35,270 nt of DNA from Chloroflexota bacterium (lineage in GTDB: Bacteria; Chloroflexota; UBA6077; FW602-bin22), in contig VGOZ01000030.1 of assembly GCA_016875715.1 (NCBI GenBank), forward strand, positions 1-35,270, read 5' to 3'. Position 1 is the stretch's first letter, and every line of letters begins with the position of its first letter. The translations under genes and the position numbers were made by a program. The notes beneath the pieces were generated by a model that was given only the letters and a program-made list of their open reading frames with translations, was not told the origin of the DNA and made no database searches. This document shows, in pieces, positions 1 through 7,754 of the stretch.

Positions 1-410
1 GCAAGGTGGAGACGCAGGTTTCGTCCGACGGCTACGGCATGGCCAAGAGTACGAAGTACCCGGACGAGGCGTGGCTGGTCGTCAAGCTGTACGGCAGCCG
101 GCAGCACGGGTTCGAGCGGTTCAAACTTGCGCTCGGCAGCCCGGGAAGCCGCTATGACATCTGGGGTTCGGCCGAGTTCAAGGCCCAGTTCCCGACTCTG
201 GGCGGTCTGATCTGGGATGCGGTCGTCGATCCGGCCAAGAACCCGCCGCTCAAGCCGTGGAGCCACCCGGAGAACGGTCGGTACAACGAGGCTGACACAG
301 CCATCAACAACATCATGCAGGCTGTGTGGCTGGGCCAGAAGAAGCCCGCCGAGGGCGCGGCGGAAGCGCAGAAGGCCGCCCAGGAGATCCTGGACAAGCC
401 GCCGGTCTAG
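1..410 (+). CDS. Sugar ABC transporter substrate-binding protein, C-terminal fragment
   Basis: Only the last about 135 residues are inside the window; the frame is open through the left edge, so the gene starts upstream. The visible part looks like the C-terminal lobe of a family 1 extracellular solute-binding protein: a YPDEAW segment typical of the helix where these proteins say the target is kept or discarded, a conserved-looking region around KPWSHPENG, and a final Ala/Lys/Glu-rich helix (AAEAQKAAQEIL) that ends most members. The two MalF/MalG-type permeases immediately downstream support the call. Such proteins are secreted or lipid-anchored and deliver a sugar or oligosaccharide to the permeases. 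The substrate cannot be told. A strong terminator follows, so the binding protein is probably made in excess over the permeases. Confidence 0.82.
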   Translation, partial: KVETQVSSDGYGMAKSTKYPDEAWLVVKLYGSRQHGFERFKLALGSPGSRYDIWGSAEFKAQFPTLGGLIWDAVVDPAKNPPLKPWSHPENGRYNEADTAINNIMQAVWLGQKKPAEGAAEAQKAAQEILDKPPV

Positions 411-427
411 TTCCGCGATGCGGCGCG

Positions 428-459
428 AGAGAGGGCCGGAAACGGCCCTCTCTTTGTTT
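428..459 (+). terminator. Intrinsic terminator or attenuator after the binding-protein gene
   Basis: A perfect 10-bp stem (429-438 with 443-452), extended by one A-T pair (428/453), closes a GAAA tetraloop at 439-442 and is followed by TTTGTTT. This is a textbook rho-independent terminator. It lies between the binding-protein stop at 410 and the first permease start at 485. Partial read-through here would give the usual high binding-protein to permease ratio. Confidence 0.85.
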
Positions 460-484
460 ATGCTATCGAAGGGGGGTGAGACCT

Positions 485-1471
485 GTGGCAGCGATCACCG
501 GAAGTCCGCCTGTCGCCCGACGTCGGGGCAATCTCGCGCGTCAGGAGGCGATGTACGGCTACATCTTTCTGGCGCCGTGGATCCTCGGGTTTCTCATCTT
601 TGTGGCCGGGCCAATGCTCGCCGCCGTTGTGCTCAGTTTCCACCGGTACAGCATCGCGCTACCGCCGGAGTTCGTCGGGATCGAAAACTTCCAGCGCATG
701 ATCGGAGCGTGCCCCGAAGGATCGCGCAGCTGTGTGACCGACGTGTTGTTCTTCCCCTCGCTGGCTCGCACCGGGCAGTGGGCGATCATGTACGTCCCGC
801 TCGCGATCGTCGGCGCGCTGATGACGGCGGTCCTCCTGAATCAGGGCCTTCGCGGCACCAACGTCTACCGGACGATCTTCTTCCTCCCCCACCTCACACC
901 GATCGTCGCCAGCATCTTCATCTGGGCGTGGTTGCTCCACCCGGCGTACGGCTTCGTCAACGAGGTCATCTGGCAGGTTTCCTTCAACCTGACGGGCCAG
1001 GGAATCGTGGGCCCGAAGTGGTTCGGTGGCACCGAGTCCGCCATTCCGTCGCTCGTGCTCGTAGCGCTATGGGGCGCGATCGGTGGCAACGGTATGCTTA
1101 TCTTCCTCGCGGGGCTACAGGGTGTTCCGAAGGAGTTATACGAGGCGGCCGAGATCGATGGTGCGGGCCTATGGTCCCGGTTCGCGAACGTCACCGTACC
1201 GATGATCTCGCCGACGATCCTCTTCAATCTGGTTCTGGGGATCATCGGCGCCCTCCAAGCGTTCGCGAACGCGTTCATCGCGACTGACGGTGGCCCCGCT
1301 TACGCAACCTGGTTCTTCGCCCTTCACATCTATCAGAACGCTTTCACGTTCAGTGAGTACGGCTACGCGAGCGCCCTGGCGATCGTGTTCTTTGTCATTA
1401 TCCTCATCCTCACCGCGCTGAACTTCCAGCTCTCCAAGCGATGGGTCCACTACGGCGGTGAGGTGAAGTAA
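485..1471 (+). CDS. Sugar ABC transporter permease, MalF type
   Basis: A 328-residue inner-membrane permease of the carbohydrate uptake transporter-1 family. A first transmembrane segment starts near residue 24 (YGYIFLAPWILGFLIF), a periplasmic loop follows, and a hydrophobic permease core fills the rest. The cytoplasmic EAA loop that docks on the ATPase is clear (EAAEIDGAG, then FANVTVPMISP). The GTG start at 485 is chosen because a GGGGGGTGAG ribosome site sits just upstream and the open frame before it lacks permease character. Its TAA overlaps the next ATG, so the two permeases are coupled. No ATP-binding subunit is encoded nearby, so a shared MsmK/UgpC-type ATPase elsewhere is likely. 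Confidence 0.9.
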   Translation: MAAITGSPPVARRRGNLARQEAMYGYIFLAPWILGFLIFVAGPMLAAVVLSFHRYSIALPPEFVGIENFQRMIGACPEGSRSCVTDVLFFPSLARTGQWAIMYVPLAIVGALMTAVLLNQGLRGTNVYRTIFFLPHLTPIVASIFIWAWLLHPAYGFVNEVIWQVSFNLTGQGIVGPKWFGGTESAIPSLVLVALWGAIGGNGMLIFLAGLQGVPKELYEAAEIDGAGLWSRFANVTVPMISPTILFNLVLGIIGALQAFANAFIATDGGPAYATWFFALHIYQNAFTFSEYGYASALAIVFFVIILILTALNFQLSKRWVHYGGEVK

Positions 1472-2364
1472 TGGCCACAGTCGCGACCACATCGCATCGA
1501 TCGGTCCGGAGCCGCGCCGCCGGCAGGCGTCGTTTCTTCGGGCGCTTCACGCTCCACGGCATCGCGATCGGTCTCTCGATCATCCTGATGGTGCCGTTCT
1601 TCTGGTCGCTGCTCAGTTCGTTCAAGCCAGTCTACGAGATTCGTCTTCTACCGCCCGAACTGCTCCCCACAGAGTGGCGCCCGCAGAACTATCTGGACGT
1701 GTTCAATGTGCGGAGATTTCCCTTCTGGGTCCGCAACACCGTCTACGTGACCATCCTGGCGACTATTGGCACCGCCTTCACGTCGATGCTCGGCGGGTAT
1801 GCCTTCGCGCGCTTCCGCTTCCCGGGCCGCGGGATTCTGTTCGGTATCACGCTCAGCACGTTGATGCTGCCGGATGTCGTCACCCTCATCCCCCGATACC
1901 TCCTCTACTACGTCCTCGGCATGCTCAATACCCACTGGCCGCTCATCCTGCCGTTCTGGTTTGGCGGGAGCGCATTCTTTATCTTCCTGTTCCGGCAGTT
2001 CTTCATGACGATCCCACTGGACCTCGATGACGCGGCGAAGATCGACGGTGCGTCATATCTGGATATCCTCCTGCGCGTCATCATGCCGCTTTCGATGCCC
2101 GCGGTGATGACCGTAGCGATCATCGCTTTCATCGCGCACTGGGATTCGTTTATCTTCCCGCTCATCATCCTCAATACGCCGGAACTCTTCACGCTCGCGA
2201 TTGGGATCAGGTTCTTCAGCATTTCGCCCTCGCAGGACGCGGCGCCGCAGGATCACATTCTCATGGCGATGTCGGTGATAATGACGGTCCCGATCATCAT
2301 CCTGTTCTTCCTCGGGCAGCGATACCTGGTCCGCGGCGTCGTAATGTCGGGAATCAAGGGGTAA
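1471..2364 (+). CDS. Sugar ABC transporter permease, MalG type
   Basis: A 297-residue membrane protein, the second half of the heterodimeric sugar permease. About six hydrophobic segments are visible, the first at residues 29-47 after a basic N-terminus (RSRAAGRRRFFGR). The EAA loop appears as DAAKIDGAS followed by RVIMPLSMPAV, which contacts the ATPase. The C-terminus ends GVVMSGIKG, the conserved end of MalG-type subunits. Its ATG shares a base with the TAA of the preceding permease, and the sugar-isomerase-like gene begins 6 bp after its stop, so all three are one transcript. The sugar specificity is not visible in the sequence. Confidence 0.9.
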   Translation: MATVATTSHRSVRSRAAGRRRFFGRFTLHGIAIGLSIILMVPFFWSLLSSFKPVYEIRLLPPELLPTEWRPQNYLDVFNVRRFPFWVRNTVYVTILATIGTAFTSMLGGYAFARFRFPGRGILFGITLSTLMLPDVVTLIPRYLLYYVLGMLNTHWPLILPFWFGGSAFFIFLFRQFFMTIPLDLDDAAKIDGASYLDILLRVIMPLSMPAVMTVAIIAFIAHWDSFIFPLIILNTPELFTLAIGIRFFSISPSQDAAPQDHILMAMSVIMTVPIIILFFLGQRYLVRGVVMSGIKG

Positions 2365-2370
2365 TACGAA

Positions 2371-3282
2371 ATGCGTCTCGCAATTGGCAGTGGTCCCGCG
2401 CTTCGCGAGTTCCATGGAGATGTCGCCGCGAACGCCGCGGCGGTCGCGAAGTCGCTGCGCTGGTGGAAGGCTAGAGGCGTGGAGGGAGTCGTGTTCTACG
2501 ACGCCCTGCCGAACTTCTATCGGACTTCTCCCGAGAGCTTCCGGGCGGTGAAGCAGGTCCTCGACGATGAGGGCATTGAGGTCGCGGGCTTCAACGCCCT
2601 GCGGAAGAGCCTCCACATGCCCGAACTGATCGAGTACGACACGCGCCGGCTCGATCACTGCCTGGCGGTCTGCGAGGTCCTCAGGCCGGCGATCTTCGAC
2701 ATGAGCGTGAACGTGCCGATCCCCGATGGGATGGACCCCATGGAGTTCGCAGCCAGACCGCTCTATCGGGGCGATTTCGCGCGTGTGGAGACGTTCGCGC
2801 TCGCGGCGCAGGGTCTGAAGAGCCTGGCGCAGCGGCTCGCGACGATGAAGGCGCTCCTCAGCATCGAACTTCACGACGATGGGGTCCAGGATACGGCCCA
2901 GAACATCTTGAAGCTGATCGACTTGATCGACGAGCCGAACGTGGGCGCCAACCCCGATTTGGGCAACTGGTACCGCGTCGCTCACGTCTGGCCGGATTCG
3001 TGGCGGGATCAGGTGAGGCTTCTCGCACCGATCACGAATTACTGGGAGGTCAAGAACTACAAGCGCATCATCGTGCCCGAACATGACCGGACCTATTCGT
3101 GGAACGTCCTTCTCGACGACGGCGATATCGACTTCCGGGAGTCAGCCGTCATCCTCTGGCGGGCCGGGTTCCGCGGCTGGGTGTGCAATGAGGGGGGCAC
3201 CGGCGACTACGTGCACTCGCAGGTCCGGTACCTGACCTACATGCGGTGGATCCTCGACGAGTGGATCCCCGCCTTCGCCTGA
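2371..3282 (+). CDS. Xylose-isomerase-like TIM-barrel protein (sugar isomerase/epimerase family)
   Basis: A 303-residue protein with the pattern of the AP-endonuclease 2/xylose isomerase TIM barrel: alternating strands and helices with acidic or His residues at strand ends. Candidate metal ligands are E166 and H168 (SIELHDDG), D196 (GANPDLGN) and E274 (CNEGG). The strand where a His-Lys-Asp motif is often seen reads NYWEVKNYK instead. Members isomerise or epimerise sugars and keto acids; linkage to a sugar importer suggests it acts on the imported compound. Start ATG at 2371 has AAGGGG nine bases upstream. It could equally be a hydrolase or dehydratase of the same fold; the exact reaction is unknown. 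Confidence 0.72.
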   Translation: MRLAIGSGPALREFHGDVAANAAAVAKSLRWWKARGVEGVVFYDALPNFYRTSPESFRAVKQVLDDEGIEVAGFNALRKSLHMPELIEYDTRRLDHCLAVCEVLRPAIFDMSVNVPIPDGMDPMEFAARPLYRGDFARVETFALAAQGLKSLAQRLATMKALLSIELHDDGVQDTAQNILKLIDLIDEPNVGANPDLGNWYRVAHVWPDSWRDQVRLLAPITNYWEVKNYKRIIVPEHDRTYSWNVLLDDGDIDFRESAVILWRAGFRGWVCNEGGTGDYVHSQVRYLTYMRWILDEWIPAFA

Positions 3283-3303
3283 CCGGGCAACGGGGCTCAG
3301 GCG
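3276..3303. terminator. Inverted repeat across two convergent stop codons
   Basis: CGCCTGA (3276-3282) is the exact reverse complement of TCAGGCG (3297-3303), with a 14-base loop. The arms contain the stop codons of the TIM-barrel gene and of the thioesterase gene. There is no T-tract on either strand, so it is at best a weak bidirectional terminator. Confidence 0.35.
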
Positions 3304-3692
3304 GGCGGGACTGGCACCAGGAACTCCTCTGGAATCCTGATCGGCCGATTCCGCGCGATGTCCACGAACGCGACTGTCTGTAGGGCTCGGGCATAGGGGC
3401 CGTCGCCCTCGGGGGGAGCGATCTCGCTCTCGAATGTCGCCGTCGCGCGGGTCAGGCCGGTGACCCACGCGCGCCCAACCACCGGATCGCCGAATCGCAG
3501 CGCGCGACGATAGTCGATCTCGATTCGGGTCAAGACCGGCGAGATTCCCCGGGCAACGCAGGCCTCGAACGAAAGAAACCGCGTCATCCAGATCGTCCGC
3601 AGGTCCTCCAGCCACCGGACGTAAACGGCGTTGTTGACGATGGCCGCAGCATCGATATCGTAGCCCGCGACCCGGAGGCGGATCTCGATCAT
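3297..3692 (-). CDS. YbgC/FcbC-type acyl-CoA thioesterase (hotdog fold)
   Basis: A 131-residue single-domain hotdog protein. The 4HBT signature is clear: RVAGYDIDAAAIVNNAVYVRWLE, matching the family pattern R-x-x-x-D-x-D-x-x-G-x-V-N-N-x-x-Y, with the second Asp (D13 by this start) as probable catalytic residue. These enzymes hydrolyse acyl-CoA or acyl-carrier thioesters in the cytoplasm. The ATG at 3692 is preferred because GGAG lies six bases upstream and the hotdog begins directly after it. A GTG at 3758 overlapping the hisC stop would add 22 residues of no family character and has no good ribosome site. It is the last gene of the moaA-hisC transcript; the link to those genes is not obvious. 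Confidence 0.78.
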   Translation of the reverse strand: MIEIRLRVAGYDIDAAAIVNNAVYVRWLEDLRTIWMTRFLSFEACVARGISPVLTRIEIDYRRALRFGDPVVGRAWVTGLTRATATFESEIAPPEGDGPYARALQTVAFVDIARNRPIRIPEEFLVPVPPA

Positions 3693-3757
3693 CGCACGCT
3701 CCACGCCGTCCCGCGCGACGCGTGTGCTCCAGCGCGCGCCCGCCCAGTCGACCGGCA

Positions 3758-4852
3758 CTAAGCCACGCTCGCCAGCGCGGCGACGAAGCGGTCGTTCTCC
3801 TCAGAGCGCCGCACCGTCACCCGGAGACAACCGCGCATACCTGGCCGCGCGCTCAGATCGCGCACGACCAGTCCGTTCCGGAGGAGCGCCGCGACGACCC
3901 GCTCAGGGGATTCGACGCGCAGGAACAGAAAGTTGGTGGCGGTGGGAAAGATTGCCTCGACGTATGGCCCGACCGACGCCGTGAACCGCTCCTTTTCGGC
4001 GAGGATTGCCGCGACGTTCGCACGCATCACGTCCAGCGCGTCGAGTGCCGCCGCCGCCAGTGCGATCGAGAGGCTCCCCACGCTGTTGGGCGGTCGTACG
4101 CGGTTGAGCAGTTCGGCCATCGATTCCGATGCCAGCGCGTACCCCACGCGGAGTCCGGCTAGGGAGAAGGCCTTGGACAACGTGCGGATGACGACGAGAT
4201 TGGGATAGCGATCGGTCAGATCCGCCACCGTCACGCCGCTGAACTCGAAGTACGCCTCATCGACCGCCACAGGGCAGGCGACCTCCCGTACGATCCGCTC
4301 GATGTCATCCCTCCCGACCAGATCGCCGGTTGGATTGTTGGGGTTGCACAGCAGTAGGAGATCGGCGCTGCGCCCCGCGGCGATGAGGGCGGCGACATCG
4401 CGCCGGAACGGCTCTCTATCGGAGACCGCGATCAGCACGCCGCCGTATGCCTGGACCAGAACTGGATACATCGCGTAGCTGGGCCGGGAGACAACGACCC
4501 GTTTGCCGGACTCGACAAACACGCGCACCGTCAGATCGAGAATCTCGTCCGCGCCGCAGCCGACGACGATGCGGTCCTCCAGCAACCCCGTATACCGACA
4601 CAGGCGTGAGACGATGGGTCCGTATGAGGTATCCGGGTACTCGTTGAGCGGCATCGTCGTGCCAAACTCGCCGAGCGCCCCTCCGAGATGGATTGGCGCG
4701 AAGGGAGACGTGTTGGTGTCGAATCGAACCACACGTTCAACGGGAACACCGAACCGCGCAGCGACCTCCGCGGAGGAAATCTCCCAGACATACGGATCCA
4801 GGCCTTCGATCGCAGGTCGCACAAGCGCGCGCCAATCGCGGGTCTGTACCAC
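3758..4852 (-). CDS. hisC: Histidinol-phosphate aminotransferase-like PLP enzyme
   Basis: A 364-residue fold-type I aminotransferase. Landmarks are NTSPF near residue 48 (the family's N-x-N-P/S-x-x segment), GCGADEILDL (residues 98-107), CNPNNPTG (169-176), DEAYFEF (198-204), and the PLP-binding lysine K227 in TLSKAFSLAGLRVGY. This matches HisC, which transaminates imidazole-acetol phosphate with glutamate in histidine synthesis. No other his gene is near, and related aminotransferases such as CobD or aromatic enzymes share these motifs, so the substrate is not proven. The GTG start at 4852 follows the upstream stop by 8 bp. It lies in the same transcript as moaA. Confidence 0.82.
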   Translation of the reverse strand: MVQTRDWRALVRPAIEGLDPYVWEISSAEVAARFGVPVERVVRFDTNTSPFAPIHLGGALGEFGTTMPLNEYPDTSYGPIVSRLCRYTGLLEDRIVVGCGADEILDLTVRVFVESGKRVVVSRPSYAMYPVLVQAYGGVLIAVSDREPFRRDVAALIAAGRSADLLLLCNPNNPTGDLVGRDDIERIVREVACPVAVDEAYFEFSGVTVADLTDRYPNLVVIRTLSKAFSLAGLRVGYALASESMAELLNRVRPPNSVGSLSIALAAAALDALDVMRANVAAILAEKERFTASVGPYVEAIFPTATNFLFLRVESPERVVAALLRNGLVVRDLSARPGMRGCLRVTVRRSEENDRFVAALASVA

Positions 4853-4860
4853 GCGCGGAG

Positions 4861-5982
4861 TTATAGCGCCTTGTTGGCGATCTCCCGGAACCGCTCGTAG
4901 CCGCCGATGCGCTCCGATCGACAGATTGCGGCCGTCTCCTCGAACGCGGTCTCGATTGCCACTCTACGCGATCCGCGAAGAGAATCGAGGCGCGGCACGC
5001 GCACTAGGATTTGATGCACGCGTTCGCTCAGCGAGATGTGGGTCGCGCCCGGGGCGTCCGGGCCGGGCCACTCCAGAGCGGCGATCAGTTCGGGCGCACC
5101 GGTCCGCGCATTCTCGAACTGTCCCTCCAGAAACAGCGCCCGGATGGCGCCGGGATGTTCGCCCAGTCGCGCACCGAGGGAATTCGCGAAGAGGTCCAGC
5201 GGTGTCGGCGCGGTGCGTGCCGCCGCCAAGGCAAGGTGCAGGGACCCGAGGAAGAGCGGCTCAGCGTGCCGAGCAGGGATTCCGCCCGTCGTCGGCAGCA
5301 GATGGAGCAGTGTGGCGCGGATGGCGTTCGTCGCGCCGTGGAATGCGAACGCGCCCACGGCCGGATCCATGATGAGTTCGACTGCCCGCGCGAGGCAGTT
5401 GACCCCGCCGAGTAGAGATCGGGCGGCGGACCCCCCCGGCGCGGGGACGATGGCAAGCAGGTCAGGTACTCGCACCGGCACGCGCTGGAGGCTCCCGCTT
5501 GCGCTCCAGAACCACTCATCGGACTGACCACACGTAGAGAAGTCCGGGACCACCGCGAGAGCGACGACGCGCAACTTCTGCACCACATCGTCGCCCTTCC
5601 CGAGATGGACCGCGGCCACACGGGCGATCGCGATGGCCGTCTCACCCCCGGCCGCGACGATCGTATCGCGATCACCATCGCGAACTGCCCGCACGATGCG
5701 GTCGATGTCCGAGCTCGTCGCGGTGCTCGAGGACACCATTTCGACGTGCGCGTGCATTCCACGCGCATCGAGCCCGGAGGTCAGCGCGCGGAGAAACTCA
5801 TCACCCACGGCATCGCGTTCTGCCGCGATCAGGATGCGCCAGGCACCGTCCCTCGATAGCCGATCGACGGTCCATTCGACACCGCCGGGGCCGCACGCGA
5901 GCTCACCCGCGATCGGCGCGATCGCGAACGGGCGGGCGACGTCGGTGAACAATCCTTCCGCTCGAGGCGAATCAGCCGCCAA
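4861..5982 (-). CDS. Degenerate iron-containing alcohol dehydrogenase-like protein
   Basis: A 373-residue protein that aligns by eye with the iron-ADH/glycerol dehydrogenase superfamily. WRILIAAERDAVG (48-60) fits the first nucleotide-binding strand. TIVAAGGETAIAIAR (107-121) stands where the family has GGGSxxDxAK. VVPDFSTCGQSDEW (144-157) stands for PTTxGTGSE. GGVNCLARAVE (192-202) stands for GxDALxHAxE, so two metal ligands are changed, D to N195 and H to R199. HPGAIRALF (276-284) keeps one His. A metal-dependent redox role is therefore doubtful; a metal-free synthase or a non-catalytic protein is possible. The start is uncertain: TTG at 5982 overlaps the moaA stop by 11 bp and no ATG or GTG is close. 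Confidence 0.6.
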   Translation of the reverse strand: MAADSPRAEGLFTDVARPFAIAPIAGELACGPGGVEWTVDRLSRDGAWRILIAAERDAVGDEFLRALTSGLDARGMHAHVEMVSSSTATSSDIDRIVRAVRDGDRDTIVAAGGETAIAIARVAAVHLGKGDDVVQKLRVVALAVVPDFSTCGQSDEWFWSASGSLQRVPVRVPDLLAIVPAPGGSAARSLLGGVNCLARAVELIMDPAVGAFAFHGATNAIRATLLHLLPTTGGIPARHAEPLFLGSLHLALAAARTAPTPLDLFANSLGARLGEHPGAIRALFLEGQFENARTGAPELIAALEWPGPDAPGATHISLSERVHQILVRVPRLDSLRGSRRVAIETAFEETAAICRSERIGGYERFREIANKAL

Positions 5983-7003
5983 TCTGCGACATCGAACGAG
6001 AGGCGCGCTGAAACGCCGGCCCCTCGTTGATACGATGCTTCAGCTCCTTGTGACCGACGGCGAGTCGAATGATGCTGACCAGGTCTGCATCGGACGCTCC
6101 CGCCCGCATCGGCCCGCGCAGATCCCACTCGTCGATCGAGAAGAGGCACGTGCGTACCTGACCGTCCGCGGTGAGGCGTAGCCGGTCACAGGAGGAGCAG
6201 AACGGCTCTGAGACCGGATTGATGAACCCAACCTCGCCGATACCGTCCGCGAAACGATAGACGCGGGAGGTCGAACTCGCGACGGTCTGGACCGGTTCGA
6301 GCGGTAGCCACCGATGAATCATCTCGTAGATCTCGCGGCCGGCCAGGACCTGCTCACGCCGCCAGTTCCCGTCTGCATCGAGAGGCATGAACTCGATGAA
6401 GCGGACCACATACGGGCGCCGACGCGCCAACTCCGCGAAAGGAATGACCTCATCCTCGGTGAAGCCACGGATCGCGACCGCATTGACCTTGATCGGCGCG
6501 ATGGACGGATACTGCTCGAGGGCTTCGAGGCCATCGAGAACGCGCTGCAGGCAGTCGCGACGGGTGATCCGATGGAACTTCTCACGCATGAGCGAATCGA
6601 GCGAAACGTTGATGCGCGTGAGTCCGGCGGCGGCGAGGTCTCTCGCCTGCTCACGGAGAGTGAATCCGTTGGTGGTCAGACTGAGGCTCTCGAGGCCCTC
6701 CTCGGCAAGCGGACCCAGCATGCGGATCAGATCGGGCAGGCCCTTGCGCACCGTGGGCTCGCCGCCGGTGAGTCGGATTCCCCTGATCCCCAGTCGGACG
6801 AAGATCTGCGCGAGACGGGCGATCTCCTCGAACGTAAGGACCCGCTCGTTGCTGAGCCACTTGAGGCCTTCCTCGGGCATGCAGTAGACGCAGCGGAAGT
6901 TGCAGCGATCGGTGATCGAAATTCGGAGATCGCCCATCTGCCGCCCGAAAGCATCCACAAGCGGGGCGTAGGGGGCAGTCGACACGGGCGCGTACTCTAC
7001 CAT
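5972..7003 (-). CDS. moaA: GTP 3',8-cyclase MoaA (molybdenum cofactor synthesis)
   Basis: A radical-SAM enzyme that, with MoaC, turns GTP into cyclic pyranopterin monophosphate, the first step of molybdopterin synthesis. The CxxxCxxC cluster motif reads CNFRCVYC (C34, C38, C41 from this start), followed by GGEPTVR for SAM binding. The second [4Fe-4S] cluster, which binds GTP, has FCSSC plus a Cys about 14 residues later (RTCLF). The C-terminus ends SMSQIGG, the double-glycine tail needed for activity. The ATG at 7003 is chosen because GGAAGG lies four bases upstream; an ATG at 7024 would add seven residues but has no ribosome site and sits inside a palindrome. The product serves molybdoenzymes such as the one at the right edge. 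Confidence 0.93.
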   Translation of the reverse strand: MVEYAPVSTAPYAPLVDAFGRQMGDLRISITDRCNFRCVYCMPEEGLKWLSNERVLTFEEIARLAQIFVRLGIRGIRLTGGEPTVRKGLPDLIRMLGPLAEEGLESLSLTTNGFTLREQARDLAAAGLTRINVSLDSLMREKFHRITRRDCLQRVLDGLEALEQYPSIAPIKVNAVAIRGFTEDEVIPFAELARRRPYVVRFIEFMPLDADGNWRREQVLAGREIYEMIHRWLPLEPVQTVASSTSRVYRFADGIGEVGFINPVSEPFCSSCDRLRLTADGQVRTCLFSIDEWDLRGPMRAGASDADLVSIIRLAVGHKELKHRINEGPAFQRASRSMSQIGG

Positions 7004-7021
7004 TGGGCCTTCCGCACACCC

Positions 7022-7050
7022 CATTTTAGAAAGTGGAGCCTTTCAAAATG
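7022..7050. promoter_or_regulatory. AT-rich imperfect palindrome between moaA and the PIG-L gene
   Basis: CATTTT-A-GAAAG (7022-7033) and CTTTCAAAATG (7040-7050) are reverse complements except for one extra A in the left arm; the spacer is 6 bases. This AT-rich island is the only spacer between two divergent genes. On the minus strand TAAAAT within it could be a -10 box for moaA starting at 7003. It may be an operator or a promoter element for both genes. Confidence 0.45.
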
Positions 7051-7067
7051 CTCTTCCGGACCGGTCT

Positions 7068-7754
7068 GTGAAACGGGGGTTGGTCGTCGTCGCCCACGCC
7101 GACGACGCGGAGTTTGGGTGCGCTGGAACCGTCGCCCTCTGGGCACGCGACGGTTACGAGGTCACGTACGTCGTCTGCACGGACAGTTCGCGCGGCAGCG
7201 AGGATCCAGCGATCACTCGCGAGCAACTGATTGCGCTGCGCAAGGAGGAGCAGGCCGAGGCCGCGCGCATACTCGGCGTCAGGGAGGTGCTCTACCTCGG
7301 GCACGAGGATGGCGCCGTCGTCGACGATGAACCTCTTCGACGCCAGATCGTGCGCCTGATTCGCGCGTACAAGCCCGAGAGGGTCATCGCGATGGATCCC
7401 ACGGTGCGGATCGTGGATCGTTATGTAAATCATCCCGACCACGTTGCCGTTGCCAGCGCGACTATCGCCGCGGTCTACCCATTCGCGCGAAATCGGCCTA
7501 CCTTCCCCGATCTCCTCGCCGAAGGTCTCGAACCGTTCAGCGTCCCCGAGTTGTGGCTGACCTCCTTCGGTCAGGCCAACACGTGGGTCGATATCGGCGA
7601 GACGATCGCGCTGAAGGTCGAGGCGCTTCGGGCGCACCGCAGCCAGATGCGTGACTGGGATCCCGAACCCATGGTCCGCGACTGGGCGAAGCGGGCTGGG
7701 GCGGGTCAACTGATCGATGCTGCCGAGTCCTTCCGGGTCATTCGTCTCACCTGA
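7068..7754 (+). CDS. PIG-L/LmbE family deacetylase
   Basis: A 228-residue zinc-dependent N-deacetylase-like protein. The N-terminal strand leads into AHADDAEFGCAGT, the family's AHPDDxExGxGGT motif with Pro changed to Ala; its His and second Asp bind zinc and the first Asp is the catalytic base. A second motif, NHPDHVAVA near residue 124, supplies the remaining zinc ligand. Relatives remove acetyl groups from GlcNAc conjugates, for example in bacillithiol, mycothiol or GPI synthesis. No partner glycosyltransferase or ligase is nearby, so the substrate is unknown. The GTG at 7068 is the only plausible start. Its 3' end overlaps the next gene by 38 bp. Confidence 0.82.
   Translation: MKRGLVVVAHADDAEFGCAGTVALWARDGYEVTYVVCTDSSRGSEDPAITREQLIALRKEEQAEAARILGVREVLYLGHEDGAVVDDEPLRRQIVRLIRAYKPERVIAMDPTVRIVDRYVNHPDHVAVASATIAAVYPFARNRPTFPDLLAEGLEPFSVPELWLTSFGQANTWVDIGETIALKVEALRAHRSQMRDWDPEPMVRDWAKRAGAGQLIDAAESFRVIRLT

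Noticed and set aside
2053-3084. Long minus-strand open frame opposite the sugar-isomerase-like gene
   Set aside because: Its translation is rich in Arg, Asp and His with no fold pattern, and the plus-strand frame has clear family motifs; it is a high-GC shadow.
5085-5768. Overlapping same-strand open frame inside the iron-ADH-like gene
   Set aside because: Arg/Ser-rich translation without motifs; the chosen frame shows ADH-superfamily landmarks along its length.
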